In this document: positions 6,581 through 15,177 of the stretch, in pieces
Position numbering within the stretch: position 1 is the first letter of the stretch
Layout of the letters: each line of letters opens with the position of its first letter
Origin: Pseudomonas californiensis
Lineage (GTDB): Bacteria > Pseudomonadota > Gammaproteobacteria > Pseudomonadales > Pseudomonadaceae
Direction of reading: 5' to 3'
Length of the DNA stretch: 39,779 bases
Assembly (NCBI RefSeq): GCF_021147775.1
Contig: NZ_JAGTPK010000041.1
Coordinates: 1 to 39,779, forward strand
The notes under the pieces: model-generated
Databases searched by the model: none
Seen by the model: only the letters and a program-made list of their open reading frames with translations
What the model was told of the DNA's origin: nothing
Program-made: the position numbers and the translations under genes

Positions 6581-7967
6581 TGCTGCCAGCCTCCAGCATT
6601 TTTTCCGGCCGTACCCAGGCGTCGAAGTCTTCGTCAGTCAGATAGCCGAGTGCAAGAGCGGCTTCACGTAGCGTAAGACCTTCGGTATAGGCTTTCTTGG
6701 CGATCTGTGCCGACTTGTCGTAGCCGATGTGCGGATTGAGGGCGGTGACCAGCATAAGCCCGCGTTCGAGATGCTCGGCCATCTTCTCTGCATCGGGTTC
6801 CATGCCCGCAACACAATGTTCGTTGAAGTTGCTGCAGCCATCGGCAAGCAAACGAATCGATTGCAGAATATTGTGAATGATCACCGGTTTGTAAACGTTC
6901 AGCTGCAGGTGGCCCTGGCTGGCCGCGAAACCTACTGTTACGTCGTTGCCCATGACCTGGCATGCCAGCATCGACAGTGCCTCGCACTGGGTCGGATTGA
7001 CCTTGCCGGGCATGATCGAGCTGCCAGGCTCGTTGGCTGGCAGCCTGACTTCTGCGATTCCTGCGCGTGGGCCGGAACCCAGCAGGCGCAGGTCGTTGGC
7101 GATTTTCATCAGCGTCACAGCCAGGGTTTTCAGCGCCCCGGAGAGTGCTGTCAGCGGCTCGTGGCCGGCGAGCGCTGCAAATTTGTTCGGCGCTGTGACA
7201 AATGGCAGGCCAGAAAGCGCAGCCAATTCGGCGGCCACCGCTTCAGCAAAGCCCTTGGGCGAGTTCAGCCCGGTGCCGACCGCCGTTCCGCCCTGGGCCA
7301 GCTCGTAGACCGCTGGCAGGGCAGCGCGAATCGACTTTTCGGCATAGTCGAGCTGGGCGACGAATGCGGAGAGCTCCTGACCGAAGGTGATCGGCGTTGC
7401 ATCCATCATGTGGGTACGGCCGGTTTTTACCAGTTTCATGTGGCGTGCCGATTGCTCGGCCAGGCCGCTGGACAGCTCGGCGATTGCGGGCAGCAGGTTC
7501 TCCTTGACCGCCTGCGCCGTGGCGATGTGCATGGCGGTCGGGAAGCAGTCATTGGAGCTCTGCGATCGGTTGACGTGATCGTTGGGGTGTACCGGCGACT
7601 TGCCGCCGCGGCCCTGGCCAGCCAGCTCATTGGCACGCCCGGCAATCACTTCGTTGACGTTCATGTTGCTCTGCGTGCCGCTTCCCGTCTGCCATACCAC
7701 CAGCGGAAACTGCGCGTCATGCTGGCCGTCGAGTACCTCGTCCGCTGACTGCTCGATCAGTCGAGCAATGTCGGCCGGCAAGTCACCGTTACGGTTGTTG
7801 ACGCGTGCGGCGGCCTTCTTGATCAGCGCCAGAGCGCGCAGAACTGGCACCGGCATGTGCTGATCGCCAATCGCAAAATTGATCAGTGAGCGTTGAGTCT
7901 GGGCGCCCCAGTAAGCGTCTTCCGGGACTTCGATAGGGCCAATGCTGTCTGTTTCTGTGCGGCTCAC
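6573..7967 (-). CDS. fumC: Class II fumarate hydratase FumC
   Basis: 464 residues, the usual length for iron-independent fumarase, which interconverts fumarate and malate in the TCA cycle as a homotetramer. The superfamily signature GSSIMPGKVNPTQCE (about residues 318-332) and the upstream conserved segments GSGTQSNMNVNEV and VNRSQSSNDCFPTA are intact, as is KTGRTHMMDATPITFGQE. The start is GTG at 7967, supported by AAAGGAG about eight bases upstream. It is followed with an eight-base overlap by the flavin oxidoreductase. Being metal-cluster-free, FumC enzymes commonly stand in for class I fumarases under iron limitation or oxidative stress; I see no clear Fur box in the upstream 169 bases. 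Confidence 0.97.
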   Translation of the reverse strand: MSRTETDSIGPIEVPEDAYWGAQTQRSLINFAIGDQHMPVPVLRALALIKKAAARVNNRNGDLPADIARLIEQSADEVLDGQHDAQFPLVVWQTGSGTQSNMNVNEVIAGRANELAGQGRGGKSPVHPNDHVNRSQSSNDCFPTAMHIATAQAVKENLLPAIAELSSGLAEQSARHMKLVKTGRTHMMDATPITFGQELSAFVAQLDYAEKSIRAALPAVYELAQGGTAVGTGLNSPKGFAEAVAAELAALSGLPFVTAPNKFAALAGHEPLTALSGALKTLAVTLMKIANDLRLLGSGPRAGIAEVRLPANEPGSSIMPGKVNPTQCEALSMLACQVMGNDVTVGFAASQGHLQLNVYKPVIIHNILQSIRLLADGCSNFNEHCVAGMEPDAEKMAEHLERGLMLVTALNPHIGYDKSAQIAKKAYTEGLTLREAALALGYLTDEDFDAWVRPEKMLEAGSNG

Positions 7968-8136
7968 TGGGCTTACTCCTTTAAGTGCGTTGCAGGGTTA
8001 GGTACACGATGGCCGTCAGGGTTCCCGATCATTGGTTTTTAACCGCTCGGCTAACCGGGGGTTGAGCCAAAAGCCCAGATAAGCGCAGAATGGTCGGCCC
8101 TGGGGTAATACCTCGTTTGCTAGATAAGGAAACTCG

Positions 8137-8664
8137 ATGACCCGTCTTCGTGCCATCTGTACAGCGGTCGCCCTGGTCTGTGCCAGTGGTCAGGTCTTTG
8201 CCGATACCGCCAGTCACAACGCGAGTGCCGAAACGTTCCTGAAGCTTGCCAACGCCGATCGCCTGGGCGCTCCGGTCTACGCACAAGTACAGCAGATGTT
8301 TGCTCAGCGTTTTGCCGAAACCAAGGCACCAGCATCGAAAAAAGCCCTGCTTGAAACCTATCAGGCCAAAGCCAATACCGCGCTGGATCAGGCGATCGGC
8401 TGGAACAAGCTCAAGCCTGAAATGGTCAAGCTCTACACCGCCAACTTCACTGAAAGCGAGCTCAAGGACCTGGTTGCGTTCTATCAGTCGCCACTGGGCA
8501 AGAAAGTGATGACCAAAATGCCTGAACTGGCCCAGCAATCGGCCCAGCTTACGCAAGGCAAACTGGAAAGCGCAGTGCCAGTCGTCAACAAGCTGCTCGC
8601 TGACATGACCGCCGAGCTGGAACCTGCCAAGGCAGCCGCTCCGGCACCTGCCAAAAAGCCCTGA
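8137..8664 (+). CDS. Exported DUF2059-domain protein
   Basis: 175 residues. A typical signal peptide (MTRLRAICTAVALVCASGQVFA) with probable cleavage after residue 22 predicts a periplasmic protein. The DUF2059 core is at about residues 75-145 and carries the characteristic LYTANFTESELKDLVAFYQS and PLGKKVMTKMPEL segments. The C terminus is a short Ala/Pro/Lys tail. Family function is not established. AAGGAAA precedes the ATG. It is 15 bases from bolA and is likely co-transcribed with it; I recall the same pairing in P. aeruginosa (PA0856-PA0857). Confidence 0.85.
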   Translation: MTRLRAICTAVALVCASGQVFADTASHNASAETFLKLANADRLGAPVYAQVQQMFAQRFAETKAPASKKALLETYQAKANTALDQAIGWNKLKPEMVKLYTANFTESELKDLVAFYQSPLGKKVMTKMPELAQQSAQLTQGKLESAVPVVNKLLADMTAELEPAKAAAPAPAKKP

Positions 8665-8679
8665 CAAGCGAGTCTCACC

Positions 8680-8973
8680 ATGACCATGCAACATCGAATC
8701 GAGTCGGCGCTTGCGTTATTGCAACCGCACCATCTGCAGGTGCTCGACGAGAGCCATATGCACAGTCGCGGTGAGCAGACGCATTACAAGGCTGTGCTGG
8801 TCAGCGATCAGTTTCAGGGTCTGAACTCGGTCAAGCGGCACCAGAAGGTTTACGCCACGCTGGGTGGTTTGATGGGCGAGTTTCATGCCCTCGCGTTGCA
8901 TACCTACACGCCTGAAGAGTGGGCGAAAACCGGCGCTGCACCGGCGTCGCCCACCTGCGCGGGTGGTCACTGA
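8680..8973 (+). CDS. bolA: BolA family protein
   Basis: 97 residues with the complete BolA fold: RIESALALLQPHHLQVLDESHMHSRG at the N terminus, then YKAVLVSDQFQGLNSVKRHQKVYATLG, then FHALALHTYTPEEW. BolA proteins partner monothiol glutaredoxins in iron-sulfur handling and influence morphology, envelope and biofilm genes. The conserved helix segment containing V-K-R-H-Q-x-V-Y and the histidines used for cluster sharing (H in SHMHS and H in FHALALHT) are present. A short Ala/Pro/Cys tail follows. There are two candidate starts two codons apart (8680 and 8686), and the binding site upstream is weak, consistent with coupling to the preceding gene. The Fe-S partner is not in this window. Confidence 0.93.
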   Translation: MTMQHRIESALALLQPHHLQVLDESHMHSRGEQTHYKAVLVSDQFQGLNSVKRHQKVYATLGGLMGEFHALALHTYTPEEWAKTGAAPASPTCAGGH

Positions 8974-9057
8974 CCCCTCCAGTCGTGATGCTGCTCCCTT
9001 GGGGGGCAGTTGATGCAGATCACTCACTTGAAGCGCATGCCTGACTCCGGTTTTTGC

Positions 9058-9063
9058 TAGAAT
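9058..9063 (+). promoter_or_regulatory. Extended -10 box for trhO
   Basis: TGCTAGAAT has the TGn extension of sigma-70 promoters that tolerate a poor -35. It lies about 90 bases before trhO, immediately next to the hairpin at 9065-9089. A start at the expected distance would fall inside that hairpin. Confidence 0.45.
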
Positions 9064-9064
9064 C

Positions 9065-9095
9065 CGCACCGCGCCGCTAGGCCGGTGCGTTTTTT
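9065..9095 (+). terminator. Intrinsic terminator between bolA and trhO
   Basis: CGCACCG (9065-9071) pairs with CGGTGCG (9083-9089), followed by six T. This is a standard plus-strand terminator that would end the DUF2059-bolA transcript. It partly overlaps the probable trhO start site, so new transcripts would begin within the stem and escape it. Confidence 0.75.
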
Positions 9096-9151
9096 CGTTC
9101 AGATTTTTTGCCCGGTAGGCCCTTTGCGAGGGTCACCACCTGGAGAGATAC

Positions 9152-10105
9152 ATGACCCAAGAGCCGATGACTCAACCGATCGTCGTAGCTGCGCTATACA
9201 AGTTCGTTACCCTCAGCGATTACGTCGAGTTCCGTGAGCCCCTGTTGCAAGCCATGGTTGCCAACGGCATCAAGGGCACGCTGTTGATTGCTGAAGAGGG
9301 CATCAACGGTACGGTCTCGGGCAGCCGTGAAGGAATCGACGGCCTGATGGTCTGGTTGAAGAGTGACCCGCGTCTGGTTGATATCGACCACAAGGAATCC
9401 TACTGCGACGAGCAGCCGTTCTACCGCACCAAGGTCAAACTCAAGAAAGAGATCGTGACGCTGGGCGTCGAGGGCGTCGACCCCAACAAGAACGTGGGGA
9501 CCTACGTCGATCCCAAGGACTGGAACGCGCTGATCGCTGATCCCGAAGTGCTGCTCATCGATACCCGGAACGACTATGAGGTTTCCATCGGCACCTTCGA
9601 GGGCGCAATCGACCCCAAGACTACGTCGTTCCGTGAGTTTCCGGACTATATCAAGGCGCATTTCGACCCTGCGGTGCACAAGAAAGTCGCCATGTTCTGC
9701 ACGGGCGGGATCCGCTGTGAAAAGGCGTCGAGCTACATGCTGGGCGAAGGTTTCGAGGAGGTTTACCACCTCAAGGGCGGCATTCTCAAATATCTGGAAG
9801 AAGTGCCAGAACCAGAGAGCCAGTGGCGTGGCGACTGTTTCGTGTTCGACAATCGAGTCACGGTCCGCCATGACCTGACCGAGGGCGACTACGATCAATG
9901 CCATGCCTGCCGTACCCCGATCAGCGCAGAAGACCGTGCCAGTGAGCATTACACACCGGGCGTCAGTTGCCCGCATTGCTGGGATTCGCTGAGCGAGAAG
10001 ACTCGCCGCAGTGCAATCGACCGGCAAAAGCAGATCGAACTGGCCAAGGCGCGTAATCAGCCTCATCCGATCGGTCGTAATTATCGTTTGTCCTCCGAGG
10101 CCTGA
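9152..10105 (+). CDS. trhO: tRNA uridine(34) hydroxylase TrhO (YceA)
   Basis: 317 residues. TrhO forms 5-hydroxyuridine at the wobble position of tRNAs, the first step toward cmo5U/mcmo5U, in an oxygen-dependent reaction. It has an N-terminal acylphosphatase-like region (residues 10-100, with LIAEEGINGTVSGS) and a central rhodanese domain (about 125-225) carrying the catalytic cysteine in CTGGIRCEKAS (Cys near 187). A C-terminal cysteine-rich region follows (CHACRTPIS ... CPHCWD), likely a metal-binding site typical of the family. GGAGAG precedes the ATG at 9152. It lies three bases upstream of the DsbA-family gene, suggesting one transcript. Confidence 0.95.
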   Translation: MTQEPMTQPIVVAALYKFVTLSDYVEFREPLLQAMVANGIKGTLLIAEEGINGTVSGSREGIDGLMVWLKSDPRLVDIDHKESYCDEQPFYRTKVKLKKEIVTLGVEGVDPNKNVGTYVDPKDWNALIADPEVLLIDTRNDYEVSIGTFEGAIDPKTTSFREFPDYIKAHFDPAVHKKVAMFCTGGIRCEKASSYMLGEGFEEVYHLKGGILKYLEEVPEPESQWRGDCFVFDNRVTVRHDLTEGDYDQCHACRTPISAEDRASEHYTPGVSCPHCWDSLSEKTRRSAIDRQKQIELAKARNQPHPIGRNYRLSSEA

Positions 10106-10108
10106 ACC

Positions 10109-10741
10109 ATGTCTGCCCGCCTGATCTATGTCATGGACCCGATGTGCTCGTGGTGCTGGGGTTTCGCCCCGGTTGCCGATGCGCTGGTGCAGCAGGCTGG
10201 TGCAGCGGGTGTTCCCCTGCATCTGGTGATGGGTGGTCTGCGCTCGGAGACCGCAGCGCTTGAGCCTTCCAAGCGTCGCTACATACTGGAGCATTGGCAG
10301 GCGGTCGAGCAGGCCACGGGTCAGCCGTTTCGGTATGAAGGGGCGTTGCCGGACGGTTTTGTCTACGACACCACGCCAGCCTGCCGGGCGGTGACGGCAG
10401 CCCGTCATCTTGATCCTGATCGGGCGTGGTTGCTGGTCCAGTTGATCCAGCGTGCTTTTTACTGTGATGGCCGGGATGTAACAGTGCCGGCCGTACTGGC
10501 TGAACTGGCAGAGCAGGCGGGTCTTGCACGACAGGTATTTGCTGACGCGTTCGACAGCGTCGAACAGCGTGCTGCGACCGCTGCTGACTTCTCCTGGTCG
10601 CAGGACCTTGGCATCGCGGGTTTCCCCACGCTGCTGGCCGAACGAAACGGGCAGTTGGCGCTGTTGACCAACGGTTATCAACCCCTGAGTGAATTGTCTC
10701 CCTTGCTCGGTCGTTGGCTGGAGCGTGCAACCAGTGCGTGA
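10109..10741 (+). CDS. DsbA-family thioredoxin-fold protein (FrnE-like)
   Basis: 210 residues with a DsbA-like thioredoxin fold. The redox motif is C-S-W-C in DPMCSWCWGF at residues 10-19, and the cis-proline loop is IAGFPTLL near residue 170, with a helical insertion between. No signal peptide is present, so it is probably cytoplasmic, like the FrnE/2-hydroxychromene-2-carboxylate isomerase-like branch of this family. These proteins can act as disulfide isomerases or glutathione-dependent enzymes; the exact substrate is not evident. It is three bases after trhO and overlaps the following ABC exporter start by eight bases if the GTG start is right, so the three genes probably form an operon. 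Confidence 0.85.
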   Translation: MSARLIYVMDPMCSWCWGFAPVADALVQQAGAAGVPLHLVMGGLRSETAALEPSKRRYILEHWQAVEQATGQPFRYEGALPDGFVYDTTPACRAVTAARHLDPDRAWLLVQLIQRAFYCDGRDVTVPAVLAELAEQAGLARQVFADAFDSVEQRAATAADFSWSQDLGIAGFPTLLAERNGQLALLTNGYQPLSELSPLLGRWLERATSA

Positions 10742-12560
10742 AGGCTGCGCTGAAAATGCGGACGATTCTCAGGGCCGTCGTGGCGACAGGCTGAGTTGGG
10801 CTGAAATCCGTCGGCTTGCCCTTCGCCACAAGAAGGCTCTCTGGATTGCCAATGGCGTGGCGGTGCTGGCCACGCTGTGCAGTGTGCCAATCCCTCTGCT
10901 GCTGCCGTTGCTGGTTGATGAGGTGTTGTTGGGGCGCGGTGACGCGGCTCTCAAGGTGATGAATCACCTGTTGCCTGACAGTTTGCAAAAGGCGGCTGGC
11001 TACATCGGCCTCATGCTGTTGCTGACCCTTTTCCTGCGCGCTGGCGCGCTGCTGTTCAACGTGCTGCAGGCGCGTCTGTTCGCACAGTTGGCCAAGGACA
11101 TCGTCTACCGCATCCGTTTGCGCCTTATCGAGCGGCTCAAGCGTATTTCTCTGCGCGAATATGAAAGCCTGGGCAGTGGCACGGTCACCACGCATCTGGT
11201 CACCGACCTGGATACCCTGGACAAGTTTGTCGGGGAAACCCTCAGTCGCCTGCTGGTGGCGACGCTGACGCTGGCGGGGACCGCTGGCATCCTCATGTGG
11301 ATGCACTGGAAGCTGGCGTTGCTGATCATGTTGTTCAATCCGCTGGTGATCTTTCTGACGGTCAAGCTGGGCAAGCGGGTCAAACACCTGAAAAAGCTTG
11401 AAAACGACAGTACTTCACGCTTCACGCAGGCATTGAGTGAAACCCTTGATTCGATCCAGGAAGTGCGTGCGGGCAACCGTCAGGGCTTTTTCCTGGGCCG
11501 ACTGGGCGTGAAGGCCCGGGAAGTGCGTGACTACGCGATCAACTCACAATGGAAAAGTGACGCGTCCGGGCGTGCCAGCGGCCTGTTGTTTCAGTTTGGC
11601 ATCGATATCTTTCGTGCAGCGGCGATGCTGACGGTCCTGTTTTCGGACCTGTCGATTGGTCAGATGCTCGCGGTGTTCAGCTACCTGTGGTTCATGATGA
11701 CACCGGTTGAGCAGTTGCTGAATCTGCAATATGCCTATTATGCGGCGGGTGGCGCACTGACGCGTATCAACGAGCTGCTGGCCCGTGCTGATGAACCGCA
11801 ATACCCAGGTGGCGCCGATCCTTTCGAGGGGCGGGAAACCGTCGGTATCGAAGTGCGCGGGCTGAGTTTCGGTTATGGCGAGGGGCTGGTGCTGGATCAG
11901 TTGAACCTGACCATCGCGCCGGGCGAGAAGGTTGCGATTGTCGGTGCCAGCGGTGGCGGCAAGAGTACGCTGGTGCAACTGTTGCTGGGTCTGTACACGC
12001 CGCAGTCCGGGACCATTCGGTTCGGTGACGCCACGCAGCAGGAAGTCGGCCTTGAGCGTGTGCGCGAAAACATCGCCGTCGTTCTGCAACATCCCGCCCT
12101 GTTCAACGACACCGTGCGCGCCAACCTGACCATGGGCCGTGACTGTACAGACGAAGCCTGCTGGCGGGCACTGGAAGTGGCGCAACTGGAATCGGCCATA
12201 CGCGATCTGCCGGAAGGGCTGGACAGCACGGTAGGCCGTTCGGGCGTCAGATTGTCCGGCGGGCAACGCCAGCGAATGGCAATTGCGCGCATGGTCTTGT
12301 CTGACCCCAAGGTAGTCATACTCGATGAGGCGACGTCGGCGCTTGACGCCGCCACTGAATACAACCTGCATCAGGCGCTGACGCGCTTTCTGCGCAGTCG
12401 AACAACTCTGATCATTGCCCACCGGCTCTCTGCCGTGAAACAGGCCGACCGGGTACTGGTGTTCGATGGTGGGCGTATCGCCGAGGATGGTGATCATCAG
12501 CAGTTGATCGCCGACGGTGGCTTGTACGCCAAACTGTATGGCCATTTGCAACAAATCTGA
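10734..12560 (+). CDS. ABC exporter, fused permease and ATPase
   Basis: 608 residues. The N-terminal half is a six-helix exporter membrane domain (about residues 20-305), ending QMLAVFSYLWFMMTPVEQLL. The C-terminal half is a nucleotide-binding domain with Walker A GASGGGKST, signature LSGGQRQRMAIARM, Walker B VVILDEATS and the H-loop IIAHRLS, so the protein should be an active half-transporter that dimerises. It resembles lipid and drug exporters, but the substrate cannot be assigned. The frame is open upstream to an ATG at 10689 inside the DsbA gene. I prefer GTG 10734, with GGAG ten bases upstream, giving an eight-base overlap and likely translational coupling. I recall the same gene directly upstream of rbdA in P. 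aeruginosa (PA0860). Confidence 0.9.
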   Translation: MREGCAENADDSQGRRGDRLSWAEIRRLALRHKKALWIANGVAVLATLCSVPIPLLLPLLVDEVLLGRGDAALKVMNHLLPDSLQKAAGYIGLMLLLTLFLRAGALLFNVLQARLFAQLAKDIVYRIRLRLIERLKRISLREYESLGSGTVTTHLVTDLDTLDKFVGETLSRLLVATLTLAGTAGILMWMHWKLALLIMLFNPLVIFLTVKLGKRVKHLKKLENDSTSRFTQALSETLDSIQEVRAGNRQGFFLGRLGVKAREVRDYAINSQWKSDASGRASGLLFQFGIDIFRAAAMLTVLFSDLSIGQMLAVFSYLWFMMTPVEQLLNLQYAYYAAGGALTRINELLARADEPQYPGGADPFEGRETVGIEVRGLSFGYGEGLVLDQLNLTIAPGEKVAIVGASGGGKSTLVQLLLGLYTPQSGTIRFGDATQQEVGLERVRENIAVVLQHPALFNDTVRANLTMGRDCTDEACWRALEVAQLESAIRDLPEGLDSTVGRSGVRLSGGQRQRMAIARMVLSDPKVVILDEATSALDAATEYNLHQALTRFLRSRTTLIIAHRLSAVKQADRVLVFDGGRIAEDGDHQQLIADGGLYAKLYGHLQQI

Positions 12561-12685
12561 CATGGATTTGCTGACCGTCCTGCGAAAGTTGTGACAAACA
12601 GGAAAAAATCCCATGTCATCCTGTAAGGATTTAGCCTAGGCTCTGGGCTGGACGATCATACAAAGGCATGTGGTGACGCGAACCC

Positions 12686-15148
12686 ATGAAGCAGCCATGG
12701 ACCTTTTCCAAACCCCGTCTGATAGGCATTGTGTGGCCATTCATCGCAGTGGCACTGTTTCAAGCGCTGCTGGGATGCGTAAGCCTCTATACGATGTCTG
12801 CAGTGCGCAGTTACGTCGTAGGTGAAAGTCTTTGGTCCAAGGGGCAGAAAGATGCCATCCACTACCTGGGCCTTTACGCCAACTGGCACGACGAACGCGA
12901 CTATCAGAAATACCAGCAGGCCTTTGCCATTCCGCAGGGAGGGCATGCCCTGCGTGAGGCTCTGGACAAGCCAGTGCCGTCTCTTTCGGATGCTAAGGCC
13001 GGGATCATCCAGGGCGGCAATCACCCGGACGATGTCTCCGGGATCATCTGGATGTACCTGAACTTCCACGATTTCAGCTTCATGAAGACTGCGATCCACT
13101 TCTGGACCGTAGGTGACAGTTACCTTCTGCAACTTGACGCTCTGGCAGATCAGATACATGACAGGGTCAGGGAAGGTGCTGTGAGCCCTGCCGAAAGCGA
13201 GCAGTGGCGGGCGAGGATCAATGCCATCAACGAGGGTGTAGCACCTGCCGCTCGTGCATTCAGCGACGCGCTCGGTGAAGGGTCCCGGTTCATTTTGAAG
13301 CTGTTGGTGGCAGTCAATCTGGTTACCGCAATTGTCCTGATTCTTCTGGCACTGCTGCGCGTACGCAGGCTGATTGCCCAGCGCCGGCTATTTGCCGATG
13401 CGTTGCAACTGGAGAAGGAGCGGGCGCAGATCACGCTGGAGTCCATCGGTGACGGTGTGATAACAACCGATGTCGAGGGCAAGATTGTTTACATGAATCC
13501 CGCGGCGGAAGGGCTTACCCACTGGAAAAACAGCCAGGCCGGTGGGTTGCCGCTGGCGGCGCTGTTCAATCTGCTGGACGAAAACGATCAGCGTGACAAC
13601 GCAACGCTGATCGATCACATCCTTGGCGGCAAGCTCAAGGGGGGCAGCGCCAACGCCAAGCTTATCCAGCGCCTGGATGGCAGCACGGTGTCGGTTACGC
13701 TGGTCGGCTCGCCGATTTTCTCGGAGGGGGTCGTAAGCGGCGCTGTGCTGGTGTTGCACGATATGACGCAGGAGCTTCAGTACATCGCCAATCTGTCATG
13801 GCAGGCTGCCCACGATGCGCTGACCGGGCTGGTCAATCGTGGCGAGTTCGAACGTCGTCTGCAACTCGTTCTGGACGCGCCAGACGCCGAGGCAGGCAGG
13901 CACTGCCTGATGTTTCTCGACCTGGACCAGTTCAAACTGGTCAATGACACCAGCGGTCACGCGGCCGGTGATGAACTGTTGCGGCATATCTGCGTAGCAT
14001 TGCCGCAGGCCTTGCGCGAGGGCGACACGCTGGCGCGGCTTGGCGGCGACGAATTTGGCGTCCTGCTGCTGGACTGTCCGGCCAATGCCGCCCATGAAAT
14101 AGCCGAAAACCTCCGCCAACTCGTGCAGCATTTGCACTTCGTATGGAAAGGCCGGCCGTTTTTGACTACGGTGAGTATTGGTCTGGTGCATCTGGGTGAT
14201 GCGCCAACCACCCTGGAGGCGTCGTTGAGCGCTGCCGATATGGCGTGCTACATGGCCAAGGAAAAGGGGCGCAACCGGGTTCAGGTGTATCGGGCCGACG
14301 ACACCATGCTGTCTACGCGCTCCGGCGAAATGGCCTGGATCCAGCGGTTGCACATGGCCATGGAGGAGAATCGTTTCTGCCTTTATGCCCAGGAAATTGC
14401 TTCTATAACGGACGAAGGCGATGGCGTCCGGCACATCGAGATTCTTTTACGGTTGCGTGACGAGTCTGGACGAATGGTAGCTCCGGACAGTTTCATACCC
14501 GCAGCCGAACGTTACGGGTTAATGACGACGCTTGACCGCTGGGTCGTGCATCATGTTTTCAAGATCATCGGCCAGTGTATCGCCGAAGGGCGACATGAGA
14601 TGCCGCAGGCGTTGTGTGCGATCAACCTGTCGGGTTCGAGTATCGGAGACGATGCGTTTCTTGATTATCTGAAAGTGCAATTCACCACGTTTGGCGTTGA
14701 GCCGGGCATGATCTGCTTCGAGATTACTGAAACCAGTGCCATTGCTGACCTGGGCAATGCGATCCGATTCATCAATGAGTTGAAGTCGCTGGGTTGCCTG
14801 TTTTCATTGGATGACTTTTGCTCCGGTATGTCCTCGTTTGCTTATCTCAAGCACCTGCCGGTCGATTTTCTGAAGATTGACGGCAGCTTCGTAAAAGACA
14901 TGCTCGACAATCCGATCAATCGGGCGATGGTCGAGGTCATCAATAATATTGGGCATGTCATGGGCAAGCGCACAATTGCAGAGTTTGTCGAAACGCCCGA
15001 GATAGAGTCTGCCTTGCAGGAAATAGGCGTGGATTATGCGCAGGGTTATCTGATTGGCCGCCCGCAACTGTTCACCTGTGACAGTCTGTATGTGCAAGCC
15101 ACGCGACCTGACCTGCTAATGTTTGGTGCGCCGGGGTCGTTAAGTTAA
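12686..15148 (+). CDS. rbdA: RbdA-like PAS-GGDEF-EAL c-di-GMP protein
   Basis: 820 residues; P. aeruginosa RbdA, a biofilm-dispersal c-di-GMP phosphodiesterase, has about the same length and neighbours. Two membrane helices (about 10-36 and 202-226) flank a periplasmic sensor region. A PAS domain follows (245-365), then GGDEF (370-535, intact RLGGDEFGV near residue 453 with an R-E-G-D inhibitory site upstream), then EAL (545-805). The EAL motif reads E-I-L, but other catalytic segments are present: NLSGSS, EITETSAI, DDFCSGMSSFAYLKHLP, KIDGSF and EFVET. The likely net activity is c-di-GMP hydrolysis with GTP modulation through GGDEF, as shown for RbdA; synthesis cannot be excluded from sequence. 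The next gene is undA, 29 bases away. Confidence 0.9.
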   Translation: MKQPWTFSKPRLIGIVWPFIAVALFQALLGCVSLYTMSAVRSYVVGESLWSKGQKDAIHYLGLYANWHDERDYQKYQQAFAIPQGGHALREALDKPVPSLSDAKAGIIQGGNHPDDVSGIIWMYLNFHDFSFMKTAIHFWTVGDSYLLQLDALADQIHDRVREGAVSPAESEQWRARINAINEGVAPAARAFSDALGEGSRFILKLLVAVNLVTAIVLILLALLRVRRLIAQRRLFADALQLEKERAQITLESIGDGVITTDVEGKIVYMNPAAEGLTHWKNSQAGGLPLAALFNLLDENDQRDNATLIDHILGGKLKGGSANAKLIQRLDGSTVSVTLVGSPIFSEGVVSGAVLVLHDMTQELQYIANLSWQAAHDALTGLVNRGEFERRLQLVLDAPDAEAGRHCLMFLDLDQFKLVNDTSGHAAGDELLRHICVALPQALREGDTLARLGGDEFGVLLLDCPANAAHEIAENLRQLVQHLHFVWKGRPFLTTVSIGLVHLGDAPTTLEASLSAADMACYMAKEKGRNRVQVYRADDTMLSTRSGEMAWIQRLHMAMEENRFCLYAQEIASITDEGDGVRHIEILLRLRDESGRMVAPDSFIPAAERYGLMTTLDRWVVHHVFKIIGQCIAEGRHEMPQALCAINLSGSSIGDDAFLDYLKVQFTTFGVEPGMICFEITETSAIADLGNAIRFINELKSLGCLFSLDDFCSGMSSFAYLKHLPVDFLKIDGSFVKDMLDNPINRAMVEVINNIGHVMGKRTIAEFVETPEIESALQEIGVDYAQGYLIGRPQLFTCDSLYVQATRPDLLMFGAPGSLS

Positions 15149-15177
15149 ACCGTATAACTCACACAAGGAGCCACACA

